From Sipunculus nudus (taxonomy: Eukaryota; Annelida; Sipuncula; Golfingiida; Sipunculidae): a stretch of DNA of 64,000 bases. Shown here one piece after another: positions 59,901 to 64,000 of this stretch (positions are counted from its first letter, which is position 1; every line of letters begins with the position of its first letter). The translations under genes and the position numbers were made by a program. Location: contig CM049313.1 in the NCBI GenBank assembly GCA_026874595.1, positions 60,097,159-60,161,158 on the forward strand, in the 5' to 3' direction. Under the pieces are notes generated by a model, which was not told where the DNA came from, did not search any database, and was given only the letters and a program-made list of their open reading frames with translations.

Positions 59901-60869
59901 GTAGAAGAGAAGAAGCCAACTCCACCACCATCACTCACCATGGAAACCAGCATGGAGGAGGCACCATCGGAGACAACGCCAGCTGCAGCAGCTGATACAG
60001 AGGACACCCAGCCTCCAGTGTTAGAAGCAGCAACCTCAGACTCACAACCTCCTGAAGCGCCACCTGTGTTAGAGGCAGCTACCCCATCCACGTCTAGTCA
60101 GTCCACTCGTGCCACACGAGCATCTAGAAGAGCGACGTCATCATCCAGTAACGACGGACCCAAACCCTGGATTAAACTGGAGCCAGGCCAGGATAACAGC
60201 AGCAAGATGAAGCTTTTTAAGGAACTTGGTGCACCTGACTCTGATGAAGAGACACCAGTAGAGGCTGGTAAAGAAATCAGTGAGTATAGTTATTTCAGTG
60301 AGGGGCAGGAAAAAGATGAGGGTGGGAAGGAAGCGGAAGATAAATCTGTAGGGGAGAAGGTGGAAGAGGAGGCCCCACCTGGACCAGTCGTCGAGGCAAT
60401 GAACGCCGTTTTGTTTCCCTCAGAAACCTCAGGCATAGACACTGCTGACCTGCCTGCGGGTGATCAGCTGGCACAGGAGGAGGTTGCCATGGAAACCACC
60501 ACCACTGAAGTGTCTGAAGTACAAACGACAGAATCCAGCCAGCACAAAGGCACAGAGACCACACAAGCTCAGGAAACCATCAGCTCAGCTGCAGAGAACA
60601 CTGAAAACACTGTCCTATCACAGGACAGCGGGATACAGGACGCTCCCGCAGAAATGGATGTAGCTGCCATGGAAACAGCTGAAGTTCAAGAAGATGCTGT
60701 GGCTACAGTTGCAATGGAGGAAACCACAGAGACAGCTGCGGCAGAAGGTGAGGGAGAATCCAGTGCTGTTAATACAGACGCTGCAGATAAACAGAAGAGC
60801 CCGGGCAAGCTGACCCCTGACCCCAAACTTATCCTTAGTGGGCTTAAGAAAGTGTTTGCAAAGAAATGA
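35915..60869 (+). CDS. Transposase-derived (DDE/RNase H-type) nuclear protein, 15 coding exons, 1176 aa
   Basis: Fifteen exons with GT-AG borders join in one frame of 1176 codons plus stop. Layout: N-terminal part of unknown type (1-170); coiled coil (about 171-225); helical linker (226-366); transposase-like core (about 367-822); acidic low-complexity tail. In the core I see a Q-N-A-G-A-Q-Q-S segment, V-G-Y-G-T (Y454), F-N-G-P-E-x-Y, S-G-D-Y-K (D536), C-I-Y-C (553-556) and T-G-H-G-V-E (E788). From memory, this order matches a transposase-like family common in cnidarians and molluscs in which Y454 is an Asp (GDGT). The tail has basic clusters (GKRRSLMKR, 826-834) and IKLE (945-948), suggesting a nuclear protein. 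Loss of the first Asp and 14 introns suggest domestication. Substrate and role are unknown, and kinship to RAG1/Transib is only a possibility. Alternatively it is a decaying transposon gene, but no frame is broken. Confidence 0.85.
36454..36729 (+). CDS. Exon 2: N-terminal domain of unknown type
   Basis: The acceptor is ccttggcag and the donor is gtaagt. It has 92 codons, phase 0 both ends, starting TFIGVGSVDARWRESIFISL and ending LSTRLKDHFMNL. Composition and borders look coding. I do not recognise the domain. Confidence 0.8.
36730..39858 (+). other. Intron 2
   Basis: 3.1 kb. It contains a short hairpin (arms 37106-37116 and 37123-37133, ATTTAAATAAG) at the edge of a more CG-rich block (37140-38100) that might be an unrecognised mobile element. 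No exon is recognised; open frames at 37523-37771 and 38109-38560 have no splice support. Confidence 0.5.
39859..40082 (+). CDS. Exon 3: hydrophilic linker
   Basis: The acceptor is aacacag and the donor is gtaagt at 40083. It has 74 codons plus two bases. The text is charged and probably disordered (ending AGQKVEAETQTDEG). A proline/serine patch (EEPSPPSEKPAG) sits near the end. Confidence 0.85.
40083..41179 (+). other. Introns 3 (40083-40521) and 4 (40685-41179)
   Basis: Plain AT-rich introns on either side of exon 4. I see no repeat or regulatory motif in them. Confidence 0.7.
40522..40684 (+). CDS. Exon 4: coiled coil
   Basis: The acceptor is ttgctag and the donor is gtaaat. It completes the split Gly codon. 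The product begins GIPETEKELYKMCAQANRRE, carries LQDEISSLKRQLKDAM with heptad-like spacing, and ends ADPLESFM. A short dimerising coiled coil is likely. Confidence 0.88.
41180..41433 (+). CDS. Exon 5: helical region
   Basis: The acceptor is ttgttacag and the donor is gtgagt at 41434. It has 84 codons plus two bases and includes LKKLKARISEHTWFLKSYGL and ADKFIHDLRKQLDEKA. It is charged and mostly helical, with no named domain. Confidence 0.88.
41434..42984 (+). repeat. Intron 5: tandem array copied from the exon 6 splice junction
   Basis: From about 41815 to the exon border there are roughly 21 units of 50-66 bp. A typical unit is cattgacag + GAAATGTGGTACCATCAGCC + (t/a)C(A/C)(G/T)T(G/T)AAGGCATGGTGTGATG. 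The true junction is cattgacag + GAACATGGTACCGTCAGCAA + CAGTGAAGGCTTGG. Thus each unit repeats the acceptor and about 12 codons of exon 6. Two units near 42820-42900 even read SASVKAW, like SATVKAW in the exon. Confidence 0.9.
42985..43153 (+). CDS. Exon 6: start of transposase-like core
   Basis: The acceptor is cattgacag and the donor is gtaggt at 43154. It is 169 bp and completes the split Gly. It reads GNMVPSATVKAWKENEEEL and ends with NTASKFEQLNEDQKQQVFE. Its first 36 bases are the source of the upstream tandem array. Confidence 0.88.
43222..46417 (+). mobile_element. HINE-like element, family A (338-bp unit type)
   Basis: It starts TTTTTAGCTCAGCTGACTGT with GTCC/GTCT text and ends AGTCAGCTGAGCGTCATGAC, then CCATGGGTCACTTGT. 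It closely matches the outer copy at 5932-11457, including the last 180 bp, and so shows what that copy looked like before insertion. The GGTGGCGCCACC sites lie at 43544 and 43889. Later units are diverged. Confidence 0.8.
43918..44917 (+). mobile_element. HINE-like element, family V, nested in family A
   Basis: The 5' end ATGTCCCCGCCACAAAGTGG continues CCGGGGCATATAG. The 3' end has GGCGGGGGCATTC, the hairpin GTGTCGTTCCGACAC and ATCTAGT. It contains about five repeats of 170-175 bp with 'cctgcagatattggcctga', 'gttacagat' and 'ttgacctacttttga'. It splits the host element between 'cgattttt' and 'tacgaattg'. Confidence 0.78.
46746..47403 (+). mobile_element. HINE-like element, family F
   Basis: The 5' end TCCCCCAGACAAAGTTTGGG is followed by GATAC. 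The 3' end is GTCTGGGGATAC, the hairpin GGCATCTGTGATGCC, and AATCAATGTCTAGT. The interior contains 'gagtgaccttgaccttgaat'-type text. Non-coding. Confidence 0.72.
47549..47794 (+). CDS. Exon 7: transposase-like core, N-terminal part
   Basis: The acceptor is attttcag and the donor is gtgagt at 47795. It has 82 codons, phase 0 both ends, beginning LLHILDKYGITGECYHDL. KNLPKSYLIKQAYAFLNSRF and TPGQNAGAQQSFTAVL follow. In the related family I recall a similar N-T-P-N-G-x-x-G-V-Q-x-S segment just before the first catalytic strand. Confidence 0.9.
47795..49499 (+). other. Intron 7
   Basis: 1.7 kb, with a 25-bp minisatellite at about 48050-48912. The right part (48913-49499) is plain AT-rich intron. 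Confidence 0.8.
48050..48912. repeat. 25-bp minisatellite, about 34 units, with higher-order structure
   Basis: The unit is close to CATGGTCTATCATGTCATCA + CCACG. Variants TATCATG, TACCATG, TAGCATG and TATTGTG recur in the same order about 318 bp apart (for example 'tctagcatgtcatcaccatg' at 48151 and 48469), so blocks of about 13 units were themselves duplicated. Because 25 is not a multiple of three, all three + frames stay open; these open frames are not genes. Confidence 0.92.
49500..49605 (+). CDS. Exon 8: position of the first catalytic residue (Tyr instead of Asp)
   Basis: The acceptor is cacttccag and the donor is gtaatt. It has 35 codons plus one base: VKVVGYGTPVSRSTHVVLLG then FTLIDKVRPMISASS. 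The strand-turn pattern hydrophobic-x-G-x-G-T fits the first RNase H strand; codon TAT at 49515-49517 gives Tyr where related proteins, as I recall, have Asp (GAT is one base away). Confidence 0.88.
50177..50259 (+). mobile_element. HINE 5' fragment
   Basis: GGCCCCTGCTTCCTTGAAAC followed by AGGGG forms a hairpin, then GTCT/GTCC text. No matching 3' end was found; the family A-type element appears to cut it off. Confidence 0.45.
50747..50773 (+). promoter_or_regulatory. Cluster of nuclear-receptor half-sites (DR2, DR1, DR0)
   Basis: AGGTCA at 50747, AGGTCA at 50755, AGGTCA at 50762 and GGGTCA at 50768 are all in the same direction, with gaps of 2, 1 and 0 bases. This is the arrangement bound by RXR-type dimers. 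It lies within a mobile element in an intron; function is not shown. Confidence 0.4.
51282..52678. mobile_element. TA-flanked inverted-repeat element D
   Basis: It starts CCGTAAAATCTCCACATAAA + ACCGC and ends GCGGT + TTTAAGTGGAGATTTTACGG, with TA on both sides (51280-51281 and 52679-52680). The inverted repeat is about 25 bp with one mismatch. The 1.4-kb body is more CpG-rich than its host and has no transposase frame. TA flanks and CCGTA ends are shared with the elements at 285 and 4752, so a related transposase of the Tc1/mariner/pogo group is likely. Confidence 0.85.
53261..54286 (+). mobile_element. HINE-like element E
   Basis: The 5' end TAGCCCTCAGCCCCTAGACT is followed by GATGGGCT and GTCCGTCCGTCC. 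The 3' end is GGCTGAGGGCT, the small hairpin TCAGCTTCTGCTGA and TATTCTAGT. About three units of roughly 300 bp contain 'gagcgggatatct', 'gatgggtgaccttgacct' and GGTGGCGCCACC (53578; variant near 53878). Confidence 0.78.
55321..55484 (+). CDS. Exon 9: core, up to the second catalytic Asp
   Basis: The acceptor is tttcttcag and the donor is gtaaac. It completes the split Gly. It reads GFRTIAGFNGPETYQNITEE, continues with a helical stretch, and ends VEMFLSGDYK. D536 in SGDYK sits where the second catalytic Asp of this fold is expected. Confidence 0.9.
55698..55771 (+). CDS. Exon 10: zinc-type CxxC motif
   Basis: The acceptor is ggtttcag and the donor is gttagt. It has 24 codons plus two bases. 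It reads FLTSVLGLKSSENYCIYCKM and then NKDH. C553 and C556 form a CxxC pair directly after the GDYK strand, as in transposases with a zinc-binding insertion. Confidence 0.88.
55772..56976 (+). other. Introns 10 (55772-56204) and 11 (56509-56976)
   Basis: Short introns flanking exon 11 with no recognised content; the - strand open frame at 56337-56555 is a shadow of exon 11. Confidence 0.7.
56205..56508 (+). CDS. Exon 11: insertion domain of the core
   Basis: The acceptor is ttttttag and the donor is gtgatt. It is 304 bp. After RQDASKPKDHYTVSARKR it carries PPLLDIEFDHVLIDDFCVLS, then VMDILIDNVIND and an acidic stretch. The hydrophobic-acidic D-H-x-x-I-D-D block is the most conserved-looking part. 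Confidence 0.9.
56977..57117 (+). CDS. Exon 12
   Basis: The acceptor is cttgttacag and the donor is gtaaga at 57118. It has 47 codons, phase 0, starting IWKAGDKWQWTTPLAASQKR and ending GTKVARLWR. It is probably part of the helical insertion between the second Asp and the Glu. Confidence 0.9.
57337..57664 (+). mobile_element. Minimal HINE-like element, family A (about 330 bp)
   Basis: It starts TTTTTTTAAGCTCAGTTGAC with AGTCATCTGAGCT and ends GTCTGCTGAGCGTCATGACC, then CATAGGTCACTTGT. It lacks the tandem core, so it shows the ends that suffice for mobility or a deletion derivative. It lies in intron 12. Confidence 0.78.
57804..57869 (+). CDS. Exon 13
   Basis: The acceptor is tttttcag and the donor is gtaatt. 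It has 22 codons, phase 0: EFKFIMGALSSDKVTGDELY + DK. Short, but the frame and both borders agree with its neighbours. Confidence 0.85.
57870..59201 (+). other. Intron 13
   Basis: 1.3 kb. It is plain AT-rich sequence except for the inverted-repeat element at 58676-59013. Confidence 0.75.
58676..59013. mobile_element. MITE with TAA flanks (PIF/Harbinger-like)
   Basis: It starts GGCCAAAAAAAATTAAAGGT + ATGGTTCTCAGGCAC and ends with the complement GTGCCTGAGAACCATACC, then TTTTTTTTATTTTGGCC. TAA lies on both sides. It is 338 bp, inverted repeat about 35 bp, no coding frame. The three-base TAA duplication suggests the PIF/Harbinger group. Confidence 0.85.
59202..59358 (+). CDS. Exon 14: core, before the catalytic Glu
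   Basis: The acceptor is catctctgcag and the donor is gtcagt. It has 52 codons plus one base: SKKWLEEFVSLGKVNKLEGY, then YMHMLPYHLPIFKDKYGN and LKPYTGH. The Y-x-H-x-x-x-x-H-x-P segment followed by a Gly-rich turn leads to the Glu in the next exon. Confidence 0.9.
59359..59694 (+). other. Intron 14
   Basis: 336 bp, AT-rich, GT-AG. An open frame runs from 59574 into exon 15, but its first 40 codons are intron: the Gly split across 59358/59695 restores the conserved HGVE motif. Confidence 0.75.
59695..60869 (+). CDS. Exon 15: catalytic-type Glu and acidic low-complexity tail
   Basis: The acceptor is ttttaacag; TGA is at 60867-60869. It starts GVEVSNNAVKMSFFRRGN (E788) and IQWENRQWLTE, which close the core. 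After basic clusters (GKRRSLMKR; PAKRV) come about 300 residues rich in Ser, Thr, Glu, Ala and Pro with IKLEP (SUMO-type motif, I945). It ends LKKVFAKK. This exon is 1175 bp, far longer than the others, and carries the whole tail without an intron. Confidence 0.92.
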
Positions 60870-62060
60870 CCAAGTTAATATTAACAGTTTGTGTATAGTG
60901 TAAATGGGCTACCACTGTATAACAGAGACTGGTATTTCTATAGCACTTGCTAACACCCCTTTAATTATAATGGTTAGGGTGAGTATTATTGCAAAGGTTA
61001 TGCAGGGGAGGAGGGGTTTATTATTGTTCGAGGGGTTGTCTACGGAGCCTGGGCAGCTGTGGATGTGCCTTGTAATGCATATGGTCATCCTCTGTGAGTG
61101 CACACAGTTTATAGCATCCTGCCCTGGGTTTAATTGATTTACCCTTGATCACTCCTTCCCCCGTCTGCCCAGACAGTAAATTATATCATAAAAATGCATT
61201 GATGGTGCATAAATTTGTATTTGAACTTAAAAGGTACAGGTTCAGAATAGAAAAGTATTCATTCATAATTTTTGGTCTGATAATGCTAGTGTCCTTATCA
61301 CATTCCTGGTTTGCCTTGCGCTTTATCTCGCTTTTACAATAGTGATTGCTTTGGCTGGCAGATGGCAGCACCGTGGCACTTCTGATACGTCCACAGTGAT
61401 GTTCCCTCAATTAATGTTGATTTGGCGTGGCCGAAAAATTGACTCATTATCAACTTATCTTTTATCCATACCTCACCATTTTGTGTGTCCAGCTTTAATT
61501 TTACTAACAGCTCACCTTTCGTGATTTATTTTACCTGTCTCCCTGATGCTGATAATAATTATATTCTATTCAGAAACCAGTGATTTTTAATGGTCCAGGA
61601 AAATCTGGATAATCATTGCGAAATCCAAATTTTCAGATCTCATTGTTTTTAATTGACTCTATGGTAATATTCAAGCCACATGCACAAACCTGTAGTTAAA
61701 GCTCACAACGGCTTCTTATGCAAACTGGCCAGATTTTTACGTTCATCAGAAAAAATTGAAAAGCACATTTATGTTAAGCAGACATTTGAAAGTGGATTAG
61801 TGCAGTTCTATTACATTAGCCATCAATTATGGCAGACGCTGCCTGAACTTACTTTTTTTGGCATAGCCTTATTAAATGTGTCATAATTATTGGAGATACA
61901 GTAGCAGCTGTACCATGCTGTCTAGTTTTCTGGTAAATTAATACAGTTGTAGAATGAAAATTACTTCTTCTCAGGAAGGTATCACTAAAGGTGTCTACTA
62001 TATTGCAGATGAAGTAATGCACTGTTGATTTAATAACAATAAAATAAGGGCTCATACTCC
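60870..62060 (+). other. 3' UTR of the transposase-derived gene
   Basis: Sequence after the stop with AATAAA at 62038-62043 as a candidate polyadenylation signal and a second at 62740-62745. No coding feature is supported; open frames here are short and overlap on both strands. Confidence 0.5.
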
Positions 62061-62074
62061 ATCACCCCAGCTGT

Positions 62075-62610
62075 ATCATGATCTTCTGCAGCTGTGTTCA
62101 GTCTGTTATCACCCCTGCAGTTATATTTATGAATTCTTGCAGTTGCAGTCAGTTCACAAGTTTCCATCATTGTAGCTAAATACAGAGCTGCTGCAGTAAT
62201 TTTCCATCAATTGTTATTGCTGCTGTATTCAGAACAACTTTAGCTGAGTTCAGGTAGTTGTCACTGCATTCATTCAGATGTTGACTGTGTTTAGTTCTCA
62301 TTGCAACCTTTACATTAAGTGGTCATTGCAGCTGTGTTCATTCAGTTGTAGGATCTACTGCTCTGGTTATACAAATAATATTGCAGCTGTGTTTGTTCAA
62401 TTGGAGTCATTGTAGCTGTGTGCATTCAGTTGAAGTTGTTGCAGCTGTATCATTCAGCTGGAAGCATTGCAGCTGTTATTCATTCATTTGGTGTAATTGC
62501 AGCTGTATTCATACATTTGTGATTGCAGCTGTGTTCATTTAGTTGTAACTGCAGCTGCATAATGCAGCTGTATTATGAAACTGCTGCTTTGATTCTTGCA
62601 GCTGAGTCTT
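62075..62610. repeat. Degenerate tandem repeat built on TTGCAGCTGT(A/G)TTCATTCA
   Basis: About ten imperfect units of 25-60 bp, for example near 62327, 62385, 62437, 62466, 62497 and 62523. Each contains GCAGCTG, usually followed by 'tattcattcagttg'. It lies between the two candidate polyadenylation signals, so it may be transcribed. Confidence 0.75.
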
Positions 62611-64000
62611 GGACTTTACTGTAACCTCCACTTCTGTTTGAAGTCTGAATAGGCCAACCAGTATAAGCATGTGTGTCTACTGTGTATAGCTGAAACTTCT
62701 CCCTAATTTCTCTACATCTTACACCACACCCTGCACTCAAATAAAACATAGTTTATTCTGGATTATTTAAATATACTTGATGTGATGATTCTATTTCTTG
62801 ATTTTAATTATTTCCTTATTAAATTCTTCCCAGTTTAATTTCAGAATGATTCGCTTGTATTGGGGGATCTTGGAGTGGCTTTGGTTTGTCATGTGTTTGT
62901 TGTGATGTGTTGGTGTTGGCAAACCAGTCTGCTCACCTCCATGTGCCTATGTACATATTTTTTTTCACACTCTGTATCCTTGTGTGCAGAGCACTGTACT
63001 GTACTCATCAACACAAACTCTTAGAAATATATACTTTAAATGTAAGATGTGTGTCCTCTGTAAGACTTTAGTCATTGCAAAAGTTCAAAGTTCTGATAAT
63101 CTTTTTTGAAAAGGGATTATAGAACATTTATTGCAATTTTACATTGCAATTATTATACATTTATTTTTTAAAAAATCATAAGTTCTGATAGGATTTTAAT
63201 GGAAATTTGAATTTTCATATTCTTACATAATGTTAAAGTCCCTGTATAAAAAATGCAAACTTAGAACATAATTTTTGGGTACAGCTTAACATTTATTGAT
63301 GGTTATCTGCCTGTGGAGGACACTTGTGTGTTATTGACCAAATGTTTAGCCATTAATCAACATTAAACATCAGACAACGTTATGGTGGAGTTTATGAGGA
63401 GTACAGTGTCCTGGCCTGTCTATTGACTGCTCCTGGCTTGCTGGCTGATATAACACCTGCATGAGTGTCGTGCTTTCTTCATTCTAGGCCCTTGAGAGAA
63501 GACAGAAGAGTTAACAGAGTGCTTAAGTAGCACACCCTCACACACCCCTGTGTAAAGGTCCTGGATGGCTGGGCCACTGTCCACTCTGCTCACTTTCCAA
63601 TCCACTTATAATTGGCTGCATTGGTTTATTTTTAGTTTGACACTAAGATAATATGGCACTGGTAATGTATCCATCATGAAACAAAAGTCAGAAAATTATC
63701 CATGAGTGTGTTGGGCAATAGCAAATTAAATGTATCCAACCACACGACATATCTGTTTATAGTTATTTTTGATAACAGGTACCCTGTAGGTATATGGATA
63801 ACAAAACAACCATTGGCAGAAGGGACAATGCACTTTGTGAGAGGGAATGGGGAAGTACACATTCAGTTTATTCATTGATAAAACCATTGGGAAGAATTAT
63901 AACGTTATGTTGATTTTGACCGAGGGGTCTCTTTAGGAGAAGAAAAAAATGCCTGTAATGTGATAAATCAACAGGTGAACAAATATTTTATTTGCTGAGT
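62611..64000. other. Downstream sequence, nothing firm seen
   Basis: AATAAA at 62740-62745, then AT-rich sequence without repeats or a recognisable exon to the end of the window. Short open frames on both strands have no support. Confidence 0.5.

Noticed and set aside
35915-60869. Calling the gene a RAG1 homologue
   Set aside because: The order of Asp, CxxC and Glu blocks recalls RAG1/Transib, but I see no RAG1-specific RING or nonamer-binding text and cannot run an alignment; other DDE groups share this order.

Overview
This is eukaryotic nuclear DNA from an invertebrate with long, repeat-filled introns, probably a bivalve or another mollusc. The organism call rests on two things. There are two spliced genes with clean GT-AG introns. 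There is also a dense set of nested, non-autonomous mobile elements carrying GTCC/CCGT tetranucleotide runs, subterminal inverted repeats and internal tandem repeats, the architecture described for molluscan 'pearl' and Helentron-associated (HINE/DINE-1-like) elements. Few of the many short open frames code: most come from repeats, microsatellites or introns.

Positions 1-18786 hold the 3' end of an ATR-type PIK kinase gene on the + strand. Five exons (1394-1459, 2418-2503, 4249-4348, 15882-15995, 18727-18786) join in frame and encode the end of the kinase domain, the PIKK regulatory region and the FATC tail, which ends MYIGWAAYL. The 5' part of the gene lies left of the window. Its 11.5-kb intron holds nested HINEs, a tRNA-like SINE and one of two inverted copies of a 1.07-kb TA-flanked element that bracket three exons.

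Positions 18787-35864 are mostly intergenic. They contain a 44-bp tandem repeat, five long AT tracts, long C tracts, one HINE (26484-29883), small inverted-repeat elements, a CG-rich candidate promoter (about 32380-33200) and one isolated candidate exon on the - strand (19774-19944).

Positions 35915-60869 hold a complete 15-coding-exon gene on the + strand whose joined reading frame is 1176 codons. Its middle (about residues 367-822) looks like a DDE/RNase H-type transposase core with a CxxC zinc-type motif. It keeps the apparent second Asp (GDYK, D536) and the Glu (GVE, E788), but has Tyr (GYGT, Y454) where I would expect the first catalytic Asp. A coiled coil precedes the core. A roughly 350-residue acidic Ser/Thr/Glu/Ala-rich tail with basic clusters and a SUMO-type IKLE motif follows it. 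I read this as a host-domesticated transposase-derived nuclear protein; its function is unknown.

The introns of this gene are notable. Intron 5 is a tandem array whose unit copies the splice acceptor and first codons of the next exon. Intron 7 carries a 25-bp minisatellite. Introns 6, 8 and 12 carry HINEs, all on the same strand. From 60870 to the end I see candidate polyadenylation signals, a degenerate GCAGCTG repeat and no further gene.
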